Shown piece by piece: positions 1-7,978 of a stretch of 64,000 nucleotides of DNA. The stretch covers positions 30,824-94,823 of the forward strand of contig NZ_PYPS01000030.1 of NCBI RefSeq assembly GCF_003027925.1. The letters are read 5' to 3'. Numbering within the stretch: the stretch's first letter is position 1; each line of letters starts with the position of its first letter. The stretch comes from Micromonospora sp. RP3T. GTDB taxonomy: Bacteria; Actinomycetota; Actinomycetes; Mycobacteriales; Micromonosporaceae. Below the pieces are notes generated by a model. That model did not search any database, was not told where the DNA came from, and was given only the letters and a program-made list of their open reading frames with translations. A program made the translations under genes and the position numbers.

Positions 1-1
1 G

Positions 2-670
2 GTGACCCGCACCACCACGGTGCCGGCCCGACCGGTCGACCGGCTCTACGTCGACCGGTCCCACCTCACCACCGCCCGGGACTACCTCACCCAGCTCGCC
101 GACGAGGGGGCCGAGCCGGCCCGCGCCGACGAGCCCGACATCGAGGCCGAGTGGGCCAGGATCGTGGCGGGTTTCCACACCGCGCCGGCCGCCGGCAGCC
201 ACCCCTGGCCGGCCGCCGAGGATGTCGACGACCCGGCCGCGCCGGGCGGCGCCGCCGCCGGCCGCGCCGAGGAGCCGGCCGGGCCGACCGCCACGGACGT
301 GCGCCGGCTGCCCTACGCCGCGGACGTGTCCGGCATCTCGCTGAGCCGCGGTCGGCACGACGAGCCGTCCCTGCTGGACGGGCTGGACACGTTCGGCGCC
401 GACCTGCCGGACGACGCGGAGGAGGAGCACTACACCCCGCCTCCGCCGCCGCCGTTGCCGCGCTTCTCGAAGTACGCGGTGCTGGGCGTGCTCTGCATCG
501 TGGTCGGGTTCCTGTTCTTCCTCTCGCCGACCGTGATGTCGCTCGTCGACCCGTCGGTGGTGACCGTGCTCGGCTTCACCGGCATCCTGGCCGGTTTCGT
601 GATGCTGATCTGGCGGCTGCGCCCGGGCGACCGGGACGACCACGACCCGGACGACGGCGCGGTCGTCTGA
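2..670 (+). CDS. C-terminal two-helix membrane protein with disordered N-terminus, function unknown
   Basis: The reading frame is open from the window edge. GTG at base 2 can serve as a start, but no ribosome site is visible and the true start may lie upstream. As read, the protein has 222 residues. The first ~145 residues are rich in Ala, Pro, Asp and Glu and look disordered, ending in a polyproline run before two hydrophobic segments (about residues 158-180 and 185-203). The tail is short and acidic. This suggests a membrane-anchored protein with a long cytoplasmic arm. I do not recognise a catalytic motif. It lies 170 bp upstream of otsA on the same strand; the gap shows a direct GTAAC repeat near 726-740 but no clear promoter. 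Confidence 0.6.
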   Translation: MTRTTTVPARPVDRLYVDRSHLTTARDYLTQLADEGAEPARADEPDIEAEWARIVAGFHTAPAAGSHPWPAAEDVDDPAAPGGAAAGRAEEPAGPTATDVRRLPYAADVSGISLSRGRHDEPSLLDGLDTFGADLPDDAEEEHYTPPPPPPLPRFSKYAVLGVLCIVVGFLFFLSPTVMSLVDPSVVTVLGFTGILAGFVMLIWRLRPGDRDDHDPDDGAVV

Positions 671-840
671 GCCGCCGCGGCGGTTGCCCGGATCGCGGGA
701 CGCGGTACGCCCCGCGGTGATCCGGTAACAGGGGTGTAACTTACGGTCAGTAGGAATACCGCTGAACGTCACGTCCCGCACCGGCTGTCCGGTTTGCGCT
801 TCTCCGGTGGCTGGTACCCCTGCTGAGCGGATTGCCCGAG

Positions 841-2259
841 ATGCGACAGAGCCCCCTCGTGGTGGTGGCCAACCGCCTCCCCATCGACGACAGTGTGGCG
901 CCGGACGGCGCCTTCGAGTGGCGCCGCAGCCCCGGCGGCCTGGTGAGCGCCCTGCACCCCCTGCTCCGGCACACGCCCGCGACCTGGGTGGGTTGGGCCG
1001 GCGGCACCGGCCCGGCACCCGCCCTGCCCGACGTGGACGGTGTCCGGATGCGCAGCGTCCCGCTGAACGCCGAGGACTTCCGCGACCACTACGAGGGTTT
1101 CGCCAACGCCACCCTCTGGCCGCTCTACCACGACGCGGTCGAGCAACCGGAGTACCACCGCCGCTGGTGGGAGGCGTACCAGCGGGTCAACCAGCGGTTC
1201 GCCGAGGCCGCCGCCGAGGTGGCCGAGCCGAGCGGGCTGGTCTGGGTGCAGGACTACCACCTGCAACTGGTGCCCGGGATGCTCCGCGCGCTCCGCCCGG
1301 ATCTGCGGATCGGCTTCTTCCTGCACGTGCCGTTCCCACCGCCGGAGCTGTTCATGCAGCTCCCCCGCCGGGCCGAGCTGCTGCGCGGGATGCTCGGCGC
1401 CGACCTGATCGGCTTCCAGCGGGCCCAGGCCGCGCACAACTTCGCCCAGCTCGCCGCCAAGGTGCTCGGCCTGTCCGCGAGCGACCGGCGGATCGGCGTC
1501 GACGACCGGGTGGTGCGCATCGGCGCGTTCCCGGTCGCCATCGACACCGCCGAGATGTCCGCGCTCGCCGCCCGACCCGAGGTGGCCGAGCGGGCCCGTC
1601 GGCTCCGGCAGGATCTCGGCCAGCCGGAGAAGGTGATCCTCAGCGTCGACCGGATGGACTACACCAAGGGCATCGAACAGCGCCTCAAGGCGTACCGGGA
1701 ACTGCTGGCCAGCGGCGACGTCAAGGTACGCGACACCGTGCTGGTGCAGGTGGCGGTGCCCAGCCGGGACCGGGTCGCGCAGTACCAGATCCTGCGCGAC
1801 CGGGTGGAGCACCAGGTGGGGCGGATCAACGGCGAGTTCGGCCGGGTCGGCGAGCCGGCGATCCACTACCTCACCCAGCCCTTCGACCGGGCCGAGCTGG
1901 TGGCGCTCTACCGGGTCGCGGACGTGATGGCGGTGACGCCGCTGCGCGACGGGATGAACCTGGTGGCGAAGGAGTACGTGGCGGCCCGGGTCGACGGCAC
2001 CGGCGCGCTGCTGCTCAGCGAGTTCGCCGGCGCGGCCGCCGAGCTGGAACAGGCGTACCTGGTGAACCCGCACGACCTCGACGGCCTGAAGCAGGGGCTG
2101 CTCGCCGCGCTGCGGGCCGGCCCGGAGGACGTCGCGACCCGGATGCGGGCGATGCGGGAACACCTGGCGCACAACGACATCCACGCCTGGGCGGCGTCCT
2201 ACCTGAGCGCGCTGGAGGAGAGCGGGTCGCTTGTCGGCCGCCGGGCCACCCTGCGGTGA
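841..2259 (+). CDS. otsA: Trehalose-6-phosphate synthase (GT20)
   Basis: Transfers glucose from a nucleotide-glucose donor to glucose-6-phosphate, giving trehalose-6-phosphate, the first step of the OtsAB trehalose route in the cytoplasm. The 472-residue length is normal for the family. Family signatures are seen in order: VVVANRLP at the N-terminus followed by SPGGLV (the glucose-6-phosphate loop), WVQDYHLQLVP, the HVPFPPPE segment, SVDRMDYTKGI in the donor domain, and LRDGMNLVAKEY near the C-terminus. ATG at 841 is preferred over an in-frame TTG at 832 because the family start motif follows directly; the ribosome site is weak for either. No otsB phosphatase is next to it, so the second step must be encoded elsewhere. 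The gene converges on the hydrolase gene, with a hairpin at the junction. Confidence 0.93.
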   Translation: MRQSPLVVVANRLPIDDSVAPDGAFEWRRSPGGLVSALHPLLRHTPATWVGWAGGTGPAPALPDVDGVRMRSVPLNAEDFRDHYEGFANATLWPLYHDAVEQPEYHRRWWEAYQRVNQRFAEAAAEVAEPSGLVWVQDYHLQLVPGMLRALRPDLRIGFFLHVPFPPPELFMQLPRRAELLRGMLGADLIGFQRAQAAHNFAQLAAKVLGLSASDRRIGVDDRVVRIGAFPVAIDTAEMSALAARPEVAERARRLRQDLGQPEKVILSVDRMDYTKGIEQRLKAYRELLASGDVKVRDTVLVQVAVPSRDRVAQYQILRDRVEHQVGRINGEFGRVGEPAIHYLTQPFDRAELVALYRVADVMAVTPLRDGMNLVAKEYVAARVDGTGALLLSEFAGAAAELEQAYLVNPHDLDGLKQGLLAALRAGPEDVATRMRAMREHLAHNDIHAWAASYLSALEESGSLVGRRATLR

Positions 2260-2297
2260 CCCGGCGCCCGGCGCTCAGCCCGGGGTGGGCGCCGGGT
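2259..2297. terminator. Hairpin at the otsA/hydrolase convergent junction
   Basis: Positions 2259-2269 and 2287-2297 form a perfect 11-bp GC-rich stem around a 17-base loop. It lies where the plus-strand otsA transcript meets the minus-strand hydrolase transcript, and overlaps the last codons of the hydrolase gene. No clear T-run follows on either strand, so the terminator role is inferred from position and stem strength. Confidence 0.45.
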
Positions 2298-3099
2298 CCT
2301 TGTCCAGCCAGTCCAGGATCGCGTCGATCGGCTCCCGCCAGCGGGCGTCGAGCATCAGGTCGTGACCCATGCCGGGGAAGAGCAGCGGGGCCGAGGCGTA
2401 CCGGCGGGCCGCCCGGGTGAGGGCCGTCGCCGGCAGCACCCGGTCGTCGGGGCTGCCGAGCACCAGTACCGGCGGCCGGCCCACCGCCGGCTCCGGCTGC
2501 CGGCCGGTGAGCAGTTGCCACTGCGCGCGACGGCCGGCCCGGCCGAGCCGGGCCACGTGCCGGCGCGCGTCGGCGTCGGGCAGTTCCCGGCTGAACAGTT
2601 GCCGCCGGTTGAGCCGCAGCCCGCCGCCGAAGACCGCCGGCACCGTGCCGGCCGGGTTGCGCCGCAGCGCCGCGCCGAACGTTCCCCAGCCGCCGAGCAC
2701 CGGCGCCACCAGCACCGCGGCCCGCGCCGGGTAGCGGGACATCGCATGCGCCACCACCCGGGCGCCGGCGCCGTGCCCCACCAGCACCGCCTGCCGCGGC
2801 AGGCTCGCCGCCACCTGCGTCACGTCATGGGTGTACGCGCGCAGCGTCGCGTCCGGCGCCGGCTCACTGTCGCCGTGCCCGCGCAGACTCAGCGCGTACG
2901 CCGGGAAGCCGCGATCGGCGGCGTGGCCCAGCCAGTGTTCGGCGAACGCCCACGCGCCGTGGCCGAAGCCGGGCACGAACAGCAGCGGCGACTTGGCCTC
3001 CTCCTGCTCGGGCAGCGCGGCCAGCACCTCGCGGCGTACCGGCCGCTCCGGCCGGGCCCACTCCCAGGCCCGGACCACCCGCACCCGCTCGCTGGTCAT
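2275..3099 (-). CDS. Alpha/beta-hydrolase-fold protein lacking the serine nucleophile
   Basis: A 274-residue protein with alpha/beta-hydrolase layout: an oxyanion-hole HG motif at about residues 47-48 (PGFGHG), the RGHGDS segment near 73-78, a nucleophile-elbow position at 108-112, a candidate acidic residue in GSPDDR, and a C-terminal His in GMGHD. The elbow, normally G-x-S-x-G, reads GHGAG, so the nucleophile slot (residue 110) is Gly. It may therefore be non-catalytic or have another role. Its ATG overlaps the stop of the upstream monooxygenase gene (ATGA) and follows a GGAGGAGAAC ribosome site, so the two are probably translationally coupled. The family call is firm; no substrate can be assigned. 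Confidence 0.85.
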   Translation of the reverse strand: MTSERVRVVRAWEWARPERPVRREVLAALPEQEEAKSPLLFVPGFGHGAWAFAEHWLGHAADRGFPAYALSLRGHGDSEPAPDATLRAYTHDVTQVAASLPRQAVLVGHGAGARVVAHAMSRYPARAAVLVAPVLGGWGTFGAALRRNPAGTVPAVFGGGLRLNRRQLFSRELPDADARRHVARLGRAGRRAQWQLLTGRQPEPAVGRPPVLVLGSPDDRVLPATALTRAARRYASAPLLFPGMGHDLMLDARWREPIDAILDWLDKDPAPTPG

Positions 3100-4502
3100 T
3101 TGTTCTCCTCCAGCTCGTGCAGGGCACGCTGCAACGCGCGCAGGTAGTCGGCGTGCCCGACCTCGAACCAGTGCCGGGTGCTGTCCTTGACCTTCGCCGA
3201 GTACCGCTCACCGAGGCCGGCGCGGACCCGGCGGTCGAACGCGGCGACCCGCTCCGGCCGGGCGATGCGCAGGGTGAGCAGCCGGGCGAAGAGCACGCTC
3301 TGCCAGTGCGAGATGGTGAAGATGCCGGAGTCCGGCTGCACCAGGCCGACCACGGCCAGCGTGGGGTGACCGGCGGTGAACGCGTTCAGCCACAGCCGGG
3401 GCCGGCCGGAACCGTCCTCGTCGCCGAGCACCCGGCCGTGCAGGAACTCGAAGCGCGGCAGGTACCCGGTGGCGAAGACGACCAGTTCCGGGTCGATCCG
3501 TCGGCCGTCGCCCAGCTCGACGGTGCGGTCGTGGAAGCGGGCCACGTCCGGCACCGGGGTGATCTCGCCGTGCCCGACGTAGTACACGAGTTGGCTGTTG
3601 GCGATCGGGTGCGTCTCGTACACCCGGTGGTCGGGCTTCGGCAGGCCGAACCGGGTCAGGTCGCCGACGGTCAGCCGCAGCGTCCAGTGGTACAGCCACT
3701 GCCGCACCCGCAGCGGCACCCGCAGCGCCAGCAACGTGTCGTTGACCTGGTCGGCCGGGCGGCCGAGGACGTACTTGGGGGCGTACCAGTAGCCGCGCCG
3801 GGTGGAGTGCCAGCAGTGTGACGCCTGCTGGGCCGCCTCGACCGCGATGTCACAGCCGGTGTTGCCGGCGCCGACCACCAGCACCCGCTTGCCGCGCAAC
3901 TGGGCCGGGTCCTTGTAGGACGAGGCGTGCATGACCTCGCCGCGGAACTCCGCCAGCCCCTCGTACCGGGGCAGCTTGGGCGACCAGTTGTGGCCGTTGG
4001 CCAGCACCACGGCGGCGTAGCGGGAGGTGCGCTCCGGGCCGTAGCCGCCGGTGCTGCGGGTGGTCACGTCCCACCGGTCTCCCTCGACCGGCTCGACCCG
4101 GACCACCTCGGTGCCGAACCACACGTGCTGGCGTAGGTCGAAGTGGTCGGCGTAACGCTCGAAGTAGGACAGCAGCTGGCTGTGGTGCGGGTAGTCCGGC
4201 CAGTCGTCCGGCATCGGGAAGTCCGGGAACTGGGTGAACGGGCGGGACGAGATGAGGTGTGTGCTGCCGTAGACCGGGCTGCGGTCGTGCCGCCAGTTCC
4301 ACGCCCCGCCGACGCCGGTCTCCCGCTCGTAGCAGTCCACGCCGAAGCCGGCCTCGCGGAGGTTCTTGACGGCGGTCAGCCCGCTGGCGCCGGCGCCGAT
4401 GACGCAGACCGTGTCGCCCCGGTCGGAGACCGGGCGGTCGTCCCGGCTCGGGACGGCGGTGGGGTCCGGTTCGGGGCGGCCGAGGTCGGTGGAGGAGGAC
4501 AC
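3096..4502 (-). CDS. Flavin-containing monooxygenase (FMO type)
   Basis: A 468-residue FAD- and NADPH-dependent oxygenase. The FAD-binding GxGxxG is at residues 36-41 (IGAGASG), followed by the second FAD-site segment YERETGVGGAWNW. The FMO fingerprint FxGxxxHxxxY appears as FRGEVMHASSY, and an NADPH-binding GxGxxG follows in VVGAGNTGCDIA. GTG at 4502 is chosen because an AAAGGAGA ribosome site lies about eight bases upstream; an upstream in-frame start at 4601 would add 33 Arg/Ala-rich residues without homology. The family oxygenates small nucleophilic substrates or ketones; which one cannot be told here. The gene is coupled to the hydrolase-like gene downstream by a four-base overlap. Confidence 0.9.
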   Translation of the reverse strand: MSSSTDLGRPEPDPTAVPSRDDRPVSDRGDTVCVIGAGASGLTAVKNLREAGFGVDCYERETGVGGAWNWRHDRSPVYGSTHLISSRPFTQFPDFPMPDDWPDYPHHSQLLSYFERYADHFDLRQHVWFGTEVVRVEPVEGDRWDVTTRSTGGYGPERTSRYAAVVLANGHNWSPKLPRYEGLAEFRGEVMHASSYKDPAQLRGKRVLVVGAGNTGCDIAVEAAQQASHCWHSTRRGYWYAPKYVLGRPADQVNDTLLALRVPLRVRQWLYHWTLRLTVGDLTRFGLPKPDHRVYETHPIANSQLVYYVGHGEITPVPDVARFHDRTVELGDGRRIDPELVVFATGYLPRFEFLHGRVLGDEDGSGRPRLWLNAFTAGHPTLAVVGLVQPDSGIFTISHWQSVLFARLLTLRIARPERVAAFDRRVRAGLGERYSAKVKDSTRHWFEVGHADYLRALQRALHELEENK

Positions 4503-4951
4503 CGGGAAATCTCCTTTGTGCGGCACGCGTGCCGGGTCGGTGCGAAATCCTGCCGAGAATGCCCGCCGTTGTCCAGCCGCCCGGAAGCTGGCACGGCTCA
4601 CCCGGGCGGACCGCCTGACGCTGGGTGACCGCCCGCCTCTTCACGCACGGTGAGCGCCGCGCGACGCGACAGTCCTGCCGGTCCGACGCCTTTGCTCTGC
4701 AGCCACGGACGCAGCACGGCCGTGAGCTGGCCATGTGCCGAAGGGCCGCGACAATGAGCCGTGCCACGTCGATCACCATGGGTAGCCGCTGCTTATGCGG
4801 CTGCAGAGCAAAGGCGCCGACAGGTCGGCTGCCCCCGCCGCCGACACCTCACGTTCCGTCACGGTCGGGTCGCGACCACCGGCGCCCCCGCCCCGAGCCC
4901 GCTCCGAGGGCCGGATTTCGCCCCGGACCACCGGTCCGGCCGCCGCGCCGG
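4503..4951. other. Intergenic region with an 18-bp inverted repeat
   Basis: About 450 bp without a convincing gene, lying between the 3' end of the nuclease/phosphatase gene (4952) and the 5' end of the monooxygenase gene (4502), both on the minus strand. It should contain the monooxygenase promoter. The visible structure is a perfect 18-bp inverted repeat at 4687-4704 and 4799-4816. Small frames crossing the region have no ribosome site or recognisable product. Confidence 0.7.
4687..4816. repeat. 18-bp perfect inverted repeat with 94-bp spacer
   Basis: Positions 4687-4704 and 4799-4816 are exact reverse complements (core TTTGCTCTGCAGCC). The spacer is ordinary sequence with no coding frame. 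An exact 18-bp match is unlikely by chance in 450 bp. The two arms could be ends of a small non-autonomous element, two inverted copies of a dispersed intergenic motif, or a paired operator. No target-site duplication is evident at the edges. Confidence 0.75.
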
Positions 4952-5647
4952 TCAGCCGGCGGCGGGCAGCAGCAGGTCGACCAGGACCGGGAAGTGGTCG
5001 CTGGCCCGGCGGGTCCGCGGCGTGTCCACCACGTCGTAGTCGACCACGGTGATCCGCGGGTCGACGAAGAGCGCGTCGATGCGGCGCCGGGGATCGGCGC
5101 AGGAGAACGTGTGCCGGTCGGCCCGGTCGGCGGCGACCGCGGTGTCGGTCAGCCCCTCGGCCACGGTCCGCCAGGCCGGTCCGTCCGGCCCCTCGTTGAG
5201 GTCGGCGCCGGCCACCACCGGCAGCGGGGACGCGGCCAGCTCCCGCTTGAACGCCGCCGCCTGGGCCGGCCGCTCCACCGGGTCGGTGGACAGGTGCGAG
5301 CCGGCCAGCAGGAAGTCGACGCCGCCCACCCGGCACCGCGCGTACGCGGCCCCGCGCAGGTGCCGGCCCGGCGTCAGCGGGTAGCGCGTGCACCGGGCCT
5401 CGGTGACCCGTACCCGCAGGCTGGTCAGCAGCAGGTTGCCCAGCGACGGCAGGCCACCGGCGGCGACCACCAGGCCGAACGAGTCGGCCAGCGTGGCGCA
5501 CTTCTGCCGCCACCGGAACCGCCGCGGCCCCTCCTGGACGATCACCACGTCCGGCGCGGCCTCGCGGACCACCTCGGCCAGCGCGGCGGTGTCGTCGCGC
5601 TGGCTGTGGACGTTGTAGGACAGCACCCGCAGCGGCACACCCGACAC
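4952..5647 (-). CDS. Endonuclease/exonuclease/phosphatase-family protein
   Basis: A 231-residue single-domain protein of the DNase-I-like metal-dependent phosphoesterase superfamily. The expected motifs are present in order: SYNVHS near the N-terminus, VIVQEGP with the metal-binding Glu, GSHLS, GADLNEGP carrying the Asp-x-Asn pair, DALFVD, and the C-terminal SDHFPV. Members cleave DNA, RNA or phosphorylated small molecules; the substrate cannot be told from sequence. No signal peptide is seen, so it is probably cytoplasmic. The start is GTG with GGAGG upstream, one base after the glucokinase stop, so it is the last gene of the SRPBCC-glucokinase operon. Confidence 0.88.
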   Translation of the reverse strand: MSGVPLRVLSYNVHSQRDDTAALAEVVREAAPDVVIVQEGPRRFRWRQKCATLADSFGLVVAAGGLPSLGNLLLTSLRVRVTEARCTRYPLTPGRHLRGAAYARCRVGGVDFLLAGSHLSTDPVERPAQAAAFKRELAASPLPVVAGADLNEGPDGPAWRTVAEGLTDTAVAADRADRHTFSCADPRRRIDALFVDPRITVVDYDVVDTPRTRRASDHFPVLVDLLLPAAG

Positions 5648-5648
5648 G

Positions 5649-6596
5649 TCAGATCCTCCGGGCCAGGTCGGCGGCGCCGATCACGCCGGCGGTGTTGCCC
5701 AGCTCGGCCGGGCGCACCTCGGCGACGGGCAGGCGGCTGCGCTGGGCCAGCGCGTCGGTGAACGACCGCCGGGTCGGGCCGAGCAGCAGGTCGCCGGCGT
5801 CGATCACGCCGCCGCCGACCACCAGCACCTGCGGGTCCAGGATCTGCGCCATGTCCGCGAGGCTGGTGCCGAGCCAGCGCCCGACCTGGGCGAACGCCTC
5901 GGTGGAGACCGGGTCGCCGTCCTTGGCCGCGGCGGTCACCATCGGACCGGTGATCGCCTCCGCCTCGCCGTCGGCCAGCTTCAGCAACGCGGTGGCCCGG
6001 TGCGGCTCCTGCCGGGCGGCGGCGCGGGCGAAGCGGACCAGCGCGCTGCCGCTGGCGTACTGCTCGATGCAGCCGAGCCGGCCGCAGCCGCACTGGTGGC
6101 CGTCCGGCACGGTGAGCATGTGCCCCAGCTCGGCGGCGATGCCGTGGGCGCCGCGGACCAGCTCGCCGCCGAGCACGATGCCGCCGCCGACGCCGGTGCC
6201 GATGGTGAACATGACCATCGAGTCGTCGGCGTCCCGGGCCGCGCCGTAGCGGAACTCCGCCCAGGCGGCCACGTTCCCGTCGTTCTCCACGATCACCGGC
6301 AGCCCGGTGGCGTTGCTGACGTACTCGCGCAGCGGCTCGTCCCGCCAGGCCAGATTGGGCGCGAAGAGCACGGTGGAGCGGGTGGCGTCGATCCAGCCGG
6401 CCGCGCCGATGCCGACCGCCTCGACGGTCCGGCCGGTGGTCAGCTCCGTGACCACCTCGATGATGACGTCCCGGGTCTTGGCCACGTCGTCGGCGGGGGT
6501 GTCCCGTCGCGTCTGCACGAGTACCGCGCCGGTGTCGTCCACGACACCGCCGGCCACCTTCGTGCCACCGACGTCGACTCCGATGGTCAGCGTCAC
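5649..6596 (-). CDS. glk: ROK-family glucokinase
   Basis: Phosphorylates glucose with ATP to glucose-6-phosphate; in streptomycetes the ROK glucokinase also mediates carbon catabolite control. The 315 residues carry the phosphate-binding DVGGTK near the N-terminus, ENDGNVAAW with the catalytic Asp, GTGVGGG, and the ROK zinc site with its CGCGRLGC run preceded by a His (ELGHM). GTG at 6596 is chosen because GAGGGGAG sits eight bases upstream and TLTIGVDVGGT follows directly; frames extending further upstream are compositionally unlike the family. It sits between the Cys-motif protein and the phosphoesterase in a four-gene minus-strand run. Confidence in ROK sugar kinase is very high and in glucose as substrate high. 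Confidence 0.92.
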   Translation of the reverse strand: MTLTIGVDVGGTKVAGGVVDDTGAVLVQTRRDTPADDVAKTRDVIIEVVTELTTGRTVEAVGIGAAGWIDATRSTVLFAPNLAWRDEPLREYVSNATGLPVIVENDGNVAAWAEFRYGAARDADDSMVMFTIGTGVGGGIVLGGELVRGAHGIAAELGHMLTVPDGHQCGCGRLGCIEQYASGSALVRFARAAARQEPHRATALLKLADGEAEAITGPMVTAAAKDGDPVSTEAFAQVGRWLGTSLADMAQILDPQVLVVGGGVIDAGDLLLGPTRRSFTDALAQRSRLPVAEVRPAELGNTAGVIGAADLARRI

Positions 6597-6669
6597 CGCT
6601 GCCACTCCCCTCTGCTGTGCTGCCCCGGGCGCCGGCCGAACCGGCCGTGCGATCCGGGATGTCCGGTGG

Positions 6670-7383
6670 TCAGGCCCCGTCGCCTGGTGGGTCCGCGTCC
6701 GCGCCCGTCTCGTCGGGCGCCCGCGAGGCGGGCACCGTGGGACGGCCGGCCGGCGGCCGGCTCGCCGCCGGCCCCGCCGGCCCGGCGGCGTCGACGGGCG
6801 GCTGCGACGGCTCCGGCTCGGCGTGCCTGCCGCCACGCCGCGACCCCGAGCCGTCGGAAGCACCCGGATCGGCCGCGCCCTCCCCCCGGGTGGCGGCGGA
6901 CCACACGTCCTGCTCGGGTGCCGGCTGAGAATCATGCCCGGTACGGGTCGCCTCGCGCCACACGTGATCTCCCGACCCGGTCGGCGCGGGGCTCCCGGAA
7001 CCGGTCGACGCCGCCGGTGCCGGCGGGTCGGCCGGTGTCGCCGGACCGGCCGGTTCCGCCGGGGCGAACGCCCGCAGCAGGCTGGCCACACCGGCCGCCA
7101 GGTCACCGGCGCCGGTGGCGAGCCGCTCGGCGAATTCCGGACTCGGGTCCCGCAACGCCGCGATCCCCCGGCAGACCGGGCAGACGCAGCATTCCGGCGA
7201 GCCGGTGGCGAAACCGGTGCCGGTGCCGGTCGGGATGTGACCGAGGACACCGGAGAGGATCCCACCGAGCGGGCCGCGGCCCCCGGCGCCGGACGAGGCG
7301 GCGGCCATCCGCGCGGTGGCCAGCAGCGTGACGACGAGGCGCTCGGCCTCTTCCCGGGCCGAACCCGGATCAGTGGTGCCCAT
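6670..7383 (-). CDS. Cys-motif protein with disordered C-terminus, upstream of glucokinase
   Basis: A 237-residue protein. The first ~110 residues are ordered, with a helical start (EEAERLVVTLLATA) and a clustered cysteine motif CCVCPVC followed by RGIAALRDPSPEFAERL; the rest is Pro/Ala/Gly/Ser-rich and probably disordered. The layout resembles a family of actinobacterial proteins (I recall the label DUF5304) encoded beside ROK glucokinase. In Streptomyces coelicolor the neighbour of glkA, SCO2127, has been linked to glucose repression, but that this is its homologue is inferred only from position. ATG at 7383 has a GGAGGAGCC ribosome site. The Cys cluster could bind zinc. Confidence 0.75.
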   Translation of the reverse strand: MGTTDPGSAREEAERLVVTLLATARMAAASSGAGGRGPLGGILSGVLGHIPTGTGTGFATGSPECCVCPVCRGIAALRDPSPEFAERLATGAGDLAAGVASLLRAFAPAEPAGPATPADPPAPAASTGSGSPAPTGSGDHVWREATRTGHDSQPAPEQDVWSAATRGEGAADPGASDGSGSRRGGRHAEPEPSQPPVDAAGPAGPAASRPPAGRPTVPASRAPDETGADADPPGDGA

Positions 7384-7424
7384 GGTTCGGCTCCTCCAGC
7401 GTGACGACCGGAACGGCGATCGGA

Positions 7425-7880
7425 TCAGTTGGCCGCACCGGGTGCTTCTACCCGGCGCTTGAGCTGCTTCAACGCCGTATCCATGATCATTTTTTCGGCC
7501 TTGCGGCGGAACATGCCGAGCATGGCCACGGACAGTTCCACCTCCAGCGTGTAGGTCACCGTGGTCGTCCCGTCCGGGTTGCCGACCAGGTCGTACGACC
7601 CGCGCTGGGACCGCTGCATCGTCGACGGCGCGACCAGGTGCCACTCGATCCGGGAGATGTCCTCGGCGTACTCGTACGCCAGCACGTACTCGTCGGCCAG
7701 CACGCCCGCGTCCAGCGTGAACCGGACCTGACTGGCGTAGCCGTCCTCGTACTCCTCGATCACCTCGGCCCGGCGCACCGACTCGGTCCACTCCGGGTAA
7801 CGGGGGAAGTCACAGATGACGGCCGCCACCTGCTCCGGTGACGCGCCGACGATGATCGACTGGGTGGAGGAGTCCGCCAT
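7425..7880 (-). CDS. SRPBCC-family (polyketide-cyclase/START-like) protein
   Basis: A 151-residue protein with the helix-grip fold of the SRPBCC superfamily: an N-terminal strand (STQSIIVGASPEQVAAVICDFPRYPEW), the common FPxYPxW segment after the first helices, alternating strands, and a long C-terminal amphipathic helix (AEKMIMDTALKQLKRRV). Such proteins bind hydrophobic ligands or act as cyclases or aromatases. The gene is divergent from the acyl-CoA ligase gene, as I recall for the Rv2185c/fadD15 pair in M. tuberculosis, which suggests a lipid-related role. It begins the minus-strand run toward glucokinase. The ligand is unknown. Confidence 0.85.
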   Translation of the reverse strand: MADSSTQSIIVGASPEQVAAVICDFPRYPEWTESVRRAEVIEEYEDGYASQVRFTLDAGVLADEYVLAYEYAEDISRIEWHLVAPSTMQRSQRGSYDLVGNPDGTTTVTYTLEVELSVAMLGMFRRKAEKMIMDTALKQLKRRVEAPGAAN

Positions 7881-7978
7881 GGGGGGAGGCTACCCGGCTC
7901 CCCACCGGGGCGGGCGGGTAGGTTTCGACAGAGCCGACCAGGCCGGCCCGGCGCCGGTGCGAGCACGAGGGAGTGCAG

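Noticed and set aside
3096..4601. Longer monooxygenase start at 4601
   Set aside because: The extra 33 residues are Arg/Ala-rich without homology, whereas GTG at 4502 has a good ribosome site.
4503..4951. Insertion sequence remnant
   Set aside because: No transposase fragment or target duplication could be seen; only the inverted repeat remains as a hint.
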